Part shown: positions 27,203-35,348 of the stretch, piece by piece | Layout of the letters: every line of letters starts with the position of its first letter | Numbering within the stretch: position 1 is the first letter of the stretch | DNA from: Streptomyces globosus | GTDB taxonomy: Bacteria > Actinomycetota > Actinomycetes > Streptomycetales > Streptomycetaceae | Reading direction: 5' to 3' | Length of the DNA stretch: 64,000 nucleotides | NCBI RefSeq assembly: GCF_003325375.1 | Contig: NZ_CP030862.1 | Span: 6,627,501 to 6,691,500 of the forward strand | The notes under the pieces: model-generated | What the model was told of the DNA's origin: nothing | Seen by the model: only the letters and a program-made list of their open reading frames with translations | Databases searched by the model: none | Translations under genes and position numbers: made by a program

Positions 27203-28605
27203 GCGCACCGACGCACCCGACCGCACCGGCAGACGCCGGCGCCTCCGCCGCGCAGGCCGCGCAGGCCGCGGCGGCGCAGCCCGCCCCCGTCCACGACATC
27301 CTCGGCATCGGCTTCGGCCCCGCGAACCTGGCGCTGGCCATCGCCCTGGAGGAACGCGGCTCCCCGCTGACCGCACGGTTCCTGGAGGCCAGGCCCAGCC
27401 CCGAGTGGCAGCCCGGCATGCTCCTGGACGGCTCCGACATCCAGAACCACCCCAGCCGCGACCTGGTGACCCTGCGCAACCCGCGCAGCCGCTACTCCTT
27501 CCTGAACTACCTGCACGAGCACGGCCGCCTGCTGCGCCACCTCAACCTGCCCGCGGAGTTCCCGCTCCGCAAGGAGTACGCCGGCTACATCCGCTGGGCG
27601 GCCGGGTTCTTCGCCCACCTCGTCGACTGCAACCAGCGCGCCGCGCACGTCGAGATCGTGCAGGAGCAGGGCGAGCGCGTCTACGCCGTCACCACCATGT
27701 CGGGCAACCGCTACCTGGGCCGCACCCTCGTCATGGCGCCCGGCCGCACCCCGTACGTCCCCGCCCCCTACGACACCCTGCGCACCCCGCGGATCTTCCA
27801 CCTGACCCGGTACCTGCCGAAGCTCGCGGAGCTGACCGCCGGCGGGCGGGAGCCGGAGTCGGTCGCCGTCATCGGCGGCAGCCAGAGCGCCGTCGAGCTG
27901 GCCCTGGACCTCTCGCGCCGCTTCCCGCGGACCCGGGTGACGACGTACACCCGCTCGCACACCCTGAAGCTGAAGGACACCAGCCCCTTCAGCGAGGAGG
28001 GCTACTTCCCCGAGTTCACGGACTACTACTTCCGGGCGCCGCGCGAGGCCAAGAAGGCCCTCGACGCGTACATGCACGGCACCAACTACTCCTCCTCCGA
28101 CGGCGACGTGCTGCGCGAGCTGTACATGGCCATCTACGAGCAGGAACTCGACGGGGAGCAGCGGACGTTCGTCCGCGGCAACCACGAGGCCACCGGCGTG
28201 TCCACCGCGCCGGACGGCCGGATCGCCCTGGAGTTCCTGGAGCACACCACCGGCGCGCGGACCACCGAGACCGTCGACTTCGCCGTCCTCGCCACCGGCT
28301 TCCGCAACATGGGCCCCGGCCCGCACGAGGAGCTGTGCCCGCCGCTGATGGCCCCGCTCGCGCCGCTCTTCGCCACCGAGCCGGACGGCCGCCTCCAGGT
28401 CGCCGCCGACTACGCCCTGGAGCCGGTCGCCGACGGCGTCCCGCCGCTCTTCCTCAACGGGCTGTGCGAGTCCAGCCACGGCATCGGCGACGCCGGCTCC
28501 TTCAGCCTGCTGTCGCTGCGCGCCGCGACCCTCGCCGACGCCCTCACCGCCCGCCTGTCCGCCACGGCCGCCGCCGGCCGCGACGCCGTCCTCGCCGCCG
28601 CCTGA
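27199..28605 (+). CDS. SidA/IucD-type amino-acid N-monooxygenase 1
   Basis: A 468-aa flavin N-hydroxylase of the lysine N6/ornithine N5-hydroxylase family. It has the FAD motif GIGFGPANLALAIAL (about residues 36-50), the NADPH motif VIGGSQSAVELAL (about 225-237) and the C-terminal VLATGFRNMG. An Ala-rich leader of about 30 residues precedes the fold. It should hydroxylate the terminal amine of lysine, ornithine or diaminobutyrate to a hydroxylamine, the activated partner for hydrazine synthetases. It overlaps the preceding gene, and a diaminobutyrate-type aminotransferase follows after 21 bp, which makes N4-hydroxydiaminobutyrate a possible product. No hydroxamate-siderophore synthetase is present. 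Confidence 0.87.
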   Translation: MSAPTHPTAPADAGASAAQAAQAAAAQPAPVHDILGIGFGPANLALAIALEERGSPLTARFLEARPSPEWQPGMLLDGSDIQNHPSRDLVTLRNPRSRYSFLNYLHEHGRLLRHLNLPAEFPLRKEYAGYIRWAAGFFAHLVDCNQRAAHVEIVQEQGERVYAVTTMSGNRYLGRTLVMAPGRTPYVPAPYDTLRTPRIFHLTRYLPKLAELTAGGREPESVAVIGGSQSAVELALDLSRRFPRTRVTTYTRSHTLKLKDTSPFSEEGYFPEFTDYYFRAPREAKKALDAYMHGTNYSSSDGDVLRELYMAIYEQELDGEQRTFVRGNHEATGVSTAPDGRIALEFLEHTTGARTTETVDFAVLATGFRNMGPGPHEELCPPLMAPLAPLFATEPDGRLQVAADYALEPVADGVPPLFLNGLCESSHGIGDAGSFSLLSLRAATLADALTARLSATAAAGRDAVLAAA

Positions 28606-28626
28606 CCGGAAGGGTCCTCATCCCCC

Positions 28627-30030
28627 ATGACCGCCACCATCGACGCCCCGGCCGGCCGGGTCTACAGCGCGCCCCGTGTCACCGGCACCCTGCCCGGCCC
28701 CCGCAGTGCCGAACTCCTGGACCGGCAGGCCGGCCGGGAGTCCAACTCCCGCTCCTACCCGCGCAAGCTGCCCATGGCGATCCGCCGCGCCAGGGGCTCC
28801 TACGTCGAGGACCTCGACGGGAACGTCTTCCTCGACTTCCTCAGCGGCGCCGGCGTCCTCTCCCTGGGCCACAACCACCCCGAGCCGCTCGCCGCCGCCC
28901 ACCGCCAGCTCGACGAGTTCGTCCACGGCCTGGACTTCCCGACCCCGGTCAAGGACGAGTTCACCGAGCTGACCATCGGGATGCTGCCCGAGCCGATGCG
29001 CGAGCGCACCCGCATCCACTTCTGCGGGCCGACCGGCGCCAACGCCGTCGAGGCCGCGCTGAAGCTGTGCAAGACCGCCACCGGCCGCGACGAGGTCGTC
29101 ACCTTCCAGGGCGGCTTCCACGGCGCCACCCTCGCCGCGCTCAGCGTGACCGGCCTCGTCGAGCAGAAGGAGCCGGTCCGCGGCCGGATGCCGGGCGTGC
29201 ACTTCTTCCCGTACTCCCACTGCCACGACTGCCCGCTGGGCCTCACCCGGGACACCTGCAAGGTCAACTGCGCGGCGTTCCTGGAGAAGGCGCTCACCGA
29301 CTCCAACGGCGGCCTCACCCCGCCCGCGGCCGTCCTGATGGAGCTCGTGCAGGGCGAGGGCGGGGTGATCCCCGCCGAGGTCGAGTTCGTCCAGCGGGTC
29401 CGCGAGGTCACCCGGCGGCTCGGGATCCCGCTGATCGTGGACGAGGTGCAGAGCGGCTGCGGCCGCACCGGCACCTGGTTCGCGTTCGAGCAGTACGGCA
29501 TCGAGCCGGACGTGGTGTGCGCCTCCAAGGCGCTGTCCGGGATCGGACTGCCCGCCTCCGTGATCCTGTACGACGAGAAGCTCGACGTGTGGAAGCCCGG
29601 CGCGCACTCGGGCACCTTCCGCGGCAACCAGCCCGCCTTCGCCGCGGGCGCCGCCACCCTGAAGGTGGTGCGGCGCGAGCGCGTCCTGGAGAACGTCCGG
29701 GCCCGCGCCGACCAGCTGATGGTCCACCTCCAGGGGCTGCGCGAGCTCGGCCCGTGGGTCGCCGACGTACGCGGCCTCGGCCTGATGGCCGGCGTCGAGC
29801 TGACCGACCCCGCCACCGGGCGGCCCGCGTCCGAACTGGCCCGCCGCGTCCAGTGGGAGGCCGTCAGCCGCGGGCTGATCCTCGAACTCGGCGGCCGGGA
29901 CGACTGCGTCGTGCGCATGCTGCCCCCGCTGAACTGCACCGCCGAGGAGATCGACCACGCCGGCCGGATCGTCCGCGCGGCCCTGGCCGCCGCCCTGGAC
30001 GGGCTCGGCGCGGCGGCGGAGGCCGCGTGA
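28627..30030 (+). CDS. Class III aminotransferase, diaminobutyrate-2-oxoglutarate type
   Basis: A 467-aa PLP-dependent enzyme of the EctB/Dat group. The predicted reaction is aspartate-4-semialdehyde plus glutamate to L-2,4-diaminobutyrate plus 2-oxoglutarate. Visible features are FCGPTGANAVEAALK, the Cys-rich segment YSHCHDCPLG, the Asp motif IVDEVQSGCGRTG and the PLP lysine in CASKALSG (about residue 302). Its length fits the family. It lies between two N-hydroxylase genes, so the diamine it makes is probably the substrate of one of them. There is no ectoine synthase or acetyltransferase partner, which argues against an ectoine role. Confidence 0.87.
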   Translation: MTATIDAPAGRVYSAPRVTGTLPGPRSAELLDRQAGRESNSRSYPRKLPMAIRRARGSYVEDLDGNVFLDFLSGAGVLSLGHNHPEPLAAAHRQLDEFVHGLDFPTPVKDEFTELTIGMLPEPMRERTRIHFCGPTGANAVEAALKLCKTATGRDEVVTFQGGFHGATLAALSVTGLVEQKEPVRGRMPGVHFFPYSHCHDCPLGLTRDTCKVNCAAFLEKALTDSNGGLTPPAAVLMELVQGEGGVIPAEVEFVQRVREVTRRLGIPLIVDEVQSGCGRTGTWFAFEQYGIEPDVVCASKALSGIGLPASVILYDEKLDVWKPGAHSGTFRGNQPAFAAGAATLKVVRRERVLENVRARADQLMVHLQGLRELGPWVADVRGLGLMAGVELTDPATGRPASELARRVQWEAVSRGLILELGGRDDCVVRMLPPLNCTAEEIDHAGRIVRAALAAALDGLGAAAEAA

Positions 30031-31358
30031 TGGCCGCCGCCCGCGACACCGCCGTCCAGGACCTCGTCGTCGCCGGGTTCGGGCCCTCCGGGATCGCGCT
30101 CGCCGCCGCCGTCGAGGACCACGACGACGCGGCCGGCGGCCCGCCGCTCGCCGCCCGCTACCTGGAGAGGGCCGCCGACTCGGCCTGGCAGCCCAACCTC
30201 GTCCTGCCCGGCACCGACATCCAGCACCACTTCCTGCGCGACTTCGCCACCCCGCGCGACGCCCGCTCCCGCTTCACCTTCCCCCACTACCTGCAGCAGA
30301 GCGGCCGCTTCTACCCGTTCACGCTGATGGGCGGCTACGTCAGCCGCCTGGAGTGGTCGGACTACGTCCAGTGGGCCGCCCGGCAGGTCCGCGGCACCGT
30401 CGAGTACCACCGCGAGGTCCTCGGCGTCGAGCCCGTCACGGGGCCCGACGGCCGCGTCCGGACCGCCCGCGTCACCTCCCGCGACCCCCGCGACGGCTCC
30501 CTGCACACCGTCGAGGGCCGCAACGTCGCCCTCGCCACCGGCCACGAGCCGTACGTGCCCGAACTGCTCCGCCCGCACCTGGGCGAGCGGGTCTTCCACG
30601 CCTCGCGGCTGCTGCCGGCCCTCGCCGCGCTGTCCGGGACCCCGCTGCGCAGCATCGCCGTGGTCGGCGCCGGCCAGACCGCCGGCGAGATCGTCCTGCA
30701 CCTGGCCGCGCAGCACCCCGACGCGGAGATCCACTCCCTCGTCCGGCACGCCGGCTTCCGGATGTACGAGCTCGGCCACTTCAGCAACGAGGTCTACTTC
30801 CCCGACGAGACCGACTACTTCTACGGCCTGGAGGGCGAGCAGCGCGAACGCGCCCTGGAGCAGGCCCGCGCCACCAACTACGCGGCCGTCGACCCGGACG
30901 TCTCCACCGCCCTCTACCAGGCGGCCTACCAGGACCGGTTCACCGGCCGGAACCGCCTGCACATGCACCGGCGCACCGAGATCGCCTCCGTCGAGCAGGA
31001 GGACGGCGGCCCGGTGCGGCTCGCCACCGAGGAGGTCTTCACCGGCGAGCGGGGCCTGGTCACCGCCGACGCCGTGATCGTCTGCACCGGCTACCGGGAG
31101 CCCGTCCTGCCCCGGCAGCTCGCCGCGTTCGTCCCGTACCTGCGGCTCGACGCGCAGGGCCGCCCTCAGGTCACCCGCGCCTACCGGGCCGAGACCACCG
31201 GCGACTGCGAGGTCGGGATCTACCTCGACGGCCTCACCGAGTGGCGGCACGGCATCGGCAGCGCCACCTCCTTCAGCCAGATGGCCGCCAAGGCCGACAC
31301 CGTCCACCGCGACCTGCGGGCCCGCCTGAGCCGGCCCGCCGCGCCCGTCGCCGCCTGA
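30030..31358 (+). CDS. SidA/IucD-type amino-acid N-monooxygenase 2
   Basis: A 442-aa second flavin N-hydroxylase, clearly divergent from the first. It has FAD motif VVAGFGPSGIALAAA, a WQPNLVLPGTDIQHH segment typical of the family, NADPH motif VVGAGQTAGEIVL and C-terminal VCTGYREPVLP. The ATG shares one base with the aminotransferase stop. Two such enzymes in one operon suggest two different amines are hydroxylated, for example diaminobutyrate and lysine or ornithine, or that one carries out a further oxidation. Which enzyme uses which amine cannot be told by eye. Confidence 0.87.
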   Translation: MAAARDTAVQDLVVAGFGPSGIALAAAVEDHDDAAGGPPLAARYLERAADSAWQPNLVLPGTDIQHHFLRDFATPRDARSRFTFPHYLQQSGRFYPFTLMGGYVSRLEWSDYVQWAARQVRGTVEYHREVLGVEPVTGPDGRVRTARVTSRDPRDGSLHTVEGRNVALATGHEPYVPELLRPHLGERVFHASRLLPALAALSGTPLRSIAVVGAGQTAGEIVLHLAAQHPDAEIHSLVRHAGFRMYELGHFSNEVYFPDETDYFYGLEGEQRERALEQARATNYAAVDPDVSTALYQAAYQDRFTGRNRLHMHRRTEIASVEQEDGGPVRLATEEVFTGERGLVTADAVIVCTGYREPVLPRQLAAFVPYLRLDAQGRPQVTRAYRAETTGDCEVGIYLDGLTEWRHGIGSATSFSQMAAKADTVHRDLRARLSRPAAPVAA

Positions 31359-31374
31359 TTGGAACCCGTACGCG

Positions 31375-31839
31375 ATGCACATCTTCACCGCCCACGAGGA
31401 CGACATGGTCTTCGAGGAGCAGTACAACGTCAGCGGCCGGCGGATCTTCCCGTGGCCGGAGGCCGTGGAGGAGCCGGGCTGGGGCGGCGCCTGGGTCGAC
31501 GTGGCGCCCGGCGCCACGTCGACCGCGCACCTGCACGACGAGAACGAGATGTTCTTCGTCACCGAGGGCAGCGGGCTGATGCGGATCGGCCCGGAGACCC
31601 GCCGCGTGCGGGCCGGGGAGACCGTCTTCATCACGCCCGGCCTGGACCACGACCTCACCAACGACGGCGCGGAGCGGCTCCGCTTCATCACCATCTGGTG
31701 GGGCGGCTCCGAGGCCGTCGCCCGCGAACGCGCGAGGTGGGCCGCCGAGTTCGGCATCGCGGACCCCGGCGCGGCCGGCCCCGCCGGCACCGCGGACGCC
31801 GCGGACGGCCCGCGGCCGGACGGGCAGGGCGAGGCATGA
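31375..31839 (+). CDS. Cupin protein, candidate hydrazine synthetase cupin subunit
   Basis: A 154-aa single-domain cupin. The metal site is complete: H52 and H54 with E58 (AHLHDENE), and H92 (GLDHDL). In characterised hydrazine synthetases a zinc cupin domain fused to a MetRS-like domain rearranges the O-aminoacylated hydroxylamine to an N-N bond. Here the cupin is free-standing, directly behind the second N-hydroxylase, with the MetRS-like protein encoded two genes downstream. The C-terminus of about 35 residues is Ala/Gly/Asp-rich, like a leftover linker. Its stop overlaps the FAD oxidase start. Confidence 0.82.
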   Translation: MHIFTAHEDDMVFEEQYNVSGRRIFPWPEAVEEPGWGGAWVDVAPGATSTAHLHDENEMFFVTEGSGLMRIGPETRRVRAGETVFITPGLDHDLTNDGAERLRFITIWWGGSEAVARERARWAAEFGIADPGAAGPAGTADAADGPRPDGQGEA

Positions 31840-33044
31840 GCCCCGTCCTGCACGCCCACGCCGACGCCGTCGTCGTCGGCGGCGGGGTCATCGGCGCGGC
31901 CATCGCCCACCGGCTGGCCCTCGCCGGCCTCGGCCGGATCGTCCTGTGCGACCAGGGCCGGGTCAGCGCCCAGGGCGCCACCTCCCGCTCCGGCGGGCTC
32001 CTGCGGCTGCACCACACCTCCGCCGCCGACACCCGCCTCGCCGCCCGCAGCCTGCCCGTCTTCGAGCAGTGGGCGGACGTCATCGGCGGCGACTGCGGCT
32101 ACCGGCGCACCGGCTTCGTGATGATCGTCGGCGAGGAGCACGCCGACGGCCTGCGGCAGAACGCGGCCGCCGCGAGCGACGCGGCCGGCTACCGGCGCAC
32201 CGAGGTCGTCGACGCCGCCGAGCTGAAGGCCCTCTACCCGGGCCTGCGCACCGAGGGCGTCGGGCTCGCCGCCTACGAGCCGGAGGGCGGCTACGCCGAC
32301 CCCCTCGCCGCCACCGCCGCCCTGCTCGGCGCCGCCTACCGGCTCGGGGTGTCCCCCTCCGAGGGCATCCGCGCCGTGAAGGTCCTGGAGCGCGCGGGCA
32401 CCGTCACCGGCGTCCTCACCTCCATCGGCCGGATCGACTCCCCGCTGGTGGTCCTGGCCGGCGGGGCGTGGGGCTCGGCGCCCGCCGAGTACCTCGGCAT
32501 CCACATCCCCGTCACCGCCCGCCGCATCGGCCTCGCGCAGGCCGAACTGCCCGGCGCCGGGCGGCGCGGCTCGGCGGCCTCCGTGCCGACGTGCATCGAC
32601 GACACCACCGGCAGCTACTTCCGGCCCGACGGCCTGGACCGCTTCTACTTCGGCGTGCCCAGCAAGCCCGACACCGAGCTCGGCCGGGACGTCGAACCGC
32701 TCACCGAGTCCGAGCTGGAGGCCGCGATCGCCGCCGTCGCCCACCGGGTTCCGGCCGCGGCCGCCGCCCCGCTCGCCGGCACCCGCTCCGGCCTGGACGG
32801 CTACACCCCGGACAAGCGGCCGGTCGTCGGCGCGGCCGGCCCCGACGGCCTCTACCTGGCGCTCGGCTTCAGCGGGGGCGGCTTCAAACTCGCGCCCGCC
32901 GTCGCCGAACTCGCCGCCCTGGAGATCACCGAGGGCGGGGCGGTGCCCGGCAAGGCCGTACAGCAGCTGCTGGAGCCGTACCGGCCGCAGCGGTTCCTCG
33001 CCGGCCACCCGATCCGCCCGGAGGCCCCGTATGACCACATGTGA
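31836..33044 (+). CDS. FAD-dependent amino-acid oxidase, DAO family
   Basis: A 402-aa flavoprotein of the glycine/sarcosine/D-amino-acid oxidase type. It has the FAD motif VVVGGGVIGAAIAHRLA and the C-terminal DAO signature DGLYLALGFSGGGFKLAP, with DGYTPDKRPVVG before it. In hydrazine pathways a flavin oxidase cleaves the C-N bond of the lysine-derived hydrazine conjugate and releases the hydrazino acid; this gene is well placed for that step. ATG at 31836 overlaps the cupin stop by four bases. The 3' end overlaps the next gene by 14 bp. Confidence 0.85.
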   Translation: MSPVLHAHADAVVVGGGVIGAAIAHRLALAGLGRIVLCDQGRVSAQGATSRSGGLLRLHHTSAADTRLAARSLPVFEQWADVIGGDCGYRRTGFVMIVGEEHADGLRQNAAAASDAAGYRRTEVVDAAELKALYPGLRTEGVGLAAYEPEGGYADPLAATAALLGAAYRLGVSPSEGIRAVKVLERAGTVTGVLTSIGRIDSPLVVLAGGAWGSAPAEYLGIHIPVTARRIGLAQAELPGAGRRGSAASVPTCIDDTTGSYFRPDGLDRFYFGVPSKPDTELGRDVEPLTESELEAAIAAVAHRVPAAAAAPLAGTRSGLDGYTPDKRPVVGAAGPDGLYLALGFSGGGFKLAPAVAELAALEITEGGAVPGKAVQQLLEPYRPQRFLAGHPIRPEAPYDHM

Positions 33045-33675
33045 GACCGGCCCGGACACCGGGGCGCCCGCGGCGCGGCGGCCGCTGCGGGAGGTGCTCC
33101 GCGAGGATGTCGCGACCGTCCTCGACAAGGACCCCGCCGCCCGCTCCCGCGCGGAAGTGCTCCTCTACCCGCACATCCACGCCCTGTGGACGTACCGGAT
33201 CGCCCACCTGCTGTGGCGCCGCGGCCACCGCGTCAGCGCCCGCGCCCTGTCCCTGCTCGCCCGCGCCGTGTCCGGGATCGAGATCCATCCGGGGGCGCGG
33301 ATCGGCCGCCGCTTCTTCATCGACCACGGCACCGCCGTCGTCATCGGCGAGACCGTCCGCATCGGCGACGACGTGATGCTGTACCACCAGGTCACGCTGG
33401 GCTCCGTCGGCTGGTGGAAGGACCTGCGCCGCCCCTCCGGCTCGCGCCGCCACCCCGTCCTGGGCGACCGCGTCGTCATCGGCACCGGCGCCAGCGTGCT
33501 GGGCCCCGTCACCGTCGGCGCGGACTCCCGCATCGGCGCCCACTCGGTCGTCCTGGACGACCTGCCGCCGCGCAGCCGCGTCGTCGCCGCCGCCTCCGCG
33601 GCCCTCCCGCCCCTCGACACGGCGGCCCCCGCCTCCCCCGCCGTGACCGTCCCCGAAGGAACCCACACGCCATGA
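33031..33675 (+). CDS. Serine O-acetyltransferase-like protein (CysE/EpsC type)
   Basis: A 214-aa left-handed beta-helix acyltransferase. The catalytic region reads HPGARIGRRFFIDHGTAVVI with the usual hexapeptide repeats after it, as in short bacterial serine acetyltransferases. Its C-terminus is a Pro/Ala tail. No O-acetylserine sulfhydrylase is nearby. O-acetylserine could instead feed a beta-substitution that makes diaminopropionate or a beta-hydrazinoalanine, or the enzyme may acetylate a pathway hydroxyl. The gene overlaps both neighbours, so it is firmly part of the operon. Confidence 0.82.
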   Translation: MTTCETGPDTGAPAARRPLREVLREDVATVLDKDPAARSRAEVLLYPHIHALWTYRIAHLLWRRGHRVSARALSLLARAVSGIEIHPGARIGRRFFIDHGTAVVIGETVRIGDDVMLYHQVTLGSVGWWKDLRRPSGSRRHPVLGDRVVIGTGASVLGPVTVGADSRIGAHSVVLDDLPPRSRVVAAASAALPPLDTAAPASPAVTVPEGTHTP

Positions 33676-35348
33676 CCGCGTACGTCGTCACCAGCGCCCC
33701 GCCGAACCCGAACGGCGACCTCCACCTCGGCCACCTCTCCGGCCCGTTCCTCGGCGCCGACGTCCTCACCCGCCACCTGCGCCAGCGCGGCCACGACGTC
33801 CGCCACGTGGGCTACTCCGACGAGCACTCCTGCTACGTGCCGCGCCGGGCCGCCGAGATCGGCTCCACCGCGTACCCGACGGCGCGGCTGTTCGGCGACC
33901 GCATGGAGGAGACGCTCTCGCTGGGCGCCATGCACCACGACTGGTTCACCCGCCCGCTCACCGACCCCGTCCACACCGAGTTCGTCCAGCGCTTCTTCCT
34001 CGACCTGTGGGAGTCCGGCGCGCTGGAGGTGCAGGAGCTGCCCGTCTTCCACTGCGGGCCCTGCGACCGCTACCTGTACGAGGCGGAGGTGCGCGGCTGC
34101 TGCCAGTTCTGCGCGGAGCCCTCCGACGGCGTCTACTGCGAGGCCTGCGGCCTCCCGCAGGACCCGGCCGGCCTCGCCGACCCGAAGTGCACCGCCTGCT
34201 GGACCGCCCCGGCGACGCGCACGCTGCGCCGCATCGTCTTCCCGCTGGAGCAGCGCCGCGGGGAGCTGGCCGCCTACTACGCCGAGGCGCAGGCCCGCGC
34301 CGAGTGGCGGCCCCGCCTGGTGGCCTACCTTCAGGGGCTGTTCGCGCGGGGCCCGCTGCCCGACACCCCGGTCAGCCGGGAGGCCGGCTACGGCATCCCC
34401 GTGCCGCTGCCCGGCTGGGAGGGCCACGTCCTCGACACCTGGTTCAGCGGCATCTGGGGCTACGCGGCCGCCACGGCCCGGCTCTCCGAGGCGAACGGCG
34501 ACCGCTCGGAGTGGGAGCGGCTGTGGACCGACCCGGAGACCCGGATCGTCAACTTCATCGGCTTCGACTGCTCGTTCTCGCACGCCGTGCTGTGGCCGGC
34601 GCTGCTGCTCGCGCGGGGCGGGCTGACGCTGCCGGCGCAGGTGGTGACGAACGAGTTCTACCGGCTGGAGGGCGACAAGTTCTCCACCAGCCGCGGACAC
34701 GCCATCTGGGGCGGCGAGTTCCTGCGGCGGGTCAACGCGGACGCGCTCCGCTTCCACCTGTGCCTGACCGGGCCCGAGCGGGCGCAGAACAACTTCTCCA
34801 TGAAGGAGTTCGCCGACACGGTCAGCACGGTGCTGGCGGGCTCCCTGGAGCGGTGGACCGACACCGTGCTCGACCTGCTGGCCCGGGACTTCGACTCGAC
34901 CGTCCCGGACGGCGCGGACGACGGGGACGGCGCGGACGGCGCGGACGACGGGGATGCCGGGGGGCCGGCCGCCGCCGAGCGGGCCGCGCTGCCCGGGCGG
35001 ATCGCCGACGCCCTCGGCGCGGGGGCCTTCTCCCCGCAGCGTGCGGCCGACGTGCTGGCCACCGCGGTGGAGCGGGCCGACGCCGACCTGCGCGAGCTGG
35101 CCCTGCTCCGGGCCTCCGGCCCGCGCGCCCGGTACGCGGCACGCCTCGCCGCACACGCCGAACTCCTCGCCGCGGTCGCGGCCACGGCGGCGCCGCTGAT
35201 GCCGGGCTGGTCGGCGTTCCTCGCCGAGCGGCTGGGCCTGCCGGTCGACCTGGCGACCCGCATGCCGGCCTGGCCGCAGGGCCGCCTGCTGCCCGCGGGC
35301 AGCACCCTCCCGGCGTCGGTCCCGCTGTACTTCCACGAACTGTCGTGA
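33672..35348 (+). CDS. MetRS-like adenylating protein, candidate hydrazine synthetase subunit
   Basis: A 558-aa class I synthetase paralogue. It has the HIGH-type motif as HLGH (residues 18-21) and a KMSKS-type motif as DKFSTS (near 333-338). A Cys-rich insert of about 50 residues (CGPC, CCQFC, CEAC, CTAC near 125-180) suggests zinc knuckles. The C-terminal helical part is interrupted by an Asp/Gly-rich run near 415-435. A housekeeping MetRS would not sit in a biosynthetic operon. In hydrazine synthetases the MetRS-like domain activates an amino acid and esterifies it to an N-hydroxylamine. It overlaps cysE upstream (ATGA) and the membrane-protein gene downstream (GTGA). Confidence 0.85.
   Translation: MTAYVVTSAPPNPNGDLHLGHLSGPFLGADVLTRHLRQRGHDVRHVGYSDEHSCYVPRRAAEIGSTAYPTARLFGDRMEETLSLGAMHHDWFTRPLTDPVHTEFVQRFFLDLWESGALEVQELPVFHCGPCDRYLYEAEVRGCCQFCAEPSDGVYCEACGLPQDPAGLADPKCTACWTAPATRTLRRIVFPLEQRRGELAAYYAEAQARAEWRPRLVAYLQGLFARGPLPDTPVSREAGYGIPVPLPGWEGHVLDTWFSGIWGYAAATARLSEANGDRSEWERLWTDPETRIVNFIGFDCSFSHAVLWPALLLARGGLTLPAQVVTNEFYRLEGDKFSTSRGHAIWGGEFLRRVNADALRFHLCLTGPERAQNNFSMKEFADTVSTVLAGSLERWTDTVLDLLARDFDSTVPDGADDGDGADGADDGDAGGPAAAERAALPGRIADALGAGAFSPQRAADVLATAVERADADLRELALLRASGPRARYAARLAAHAELLAAVAATAAPLMPGWSAFLAERLGLPVDLATRMPAWPQGRLLPAGSTLPASVPLYFHELS

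Noticed and set aside
28627..30030. Ectoine biosynthesis via EctB
   Set aside because: The aminotransferase resembles EctB, but no ectA or ectC is nearby and it is enclosed by N-hydroxylase genes.
27199..35348. Hydroxamate siderophore (NIS) cluster
   Set aside because: Two amine N-hydroxylases fit, but there is no IucA/IucC synthetase, no siderophore receptor or iron-box-like operator, and the cupin plus MetRS-like pair points to N-N bond formation.
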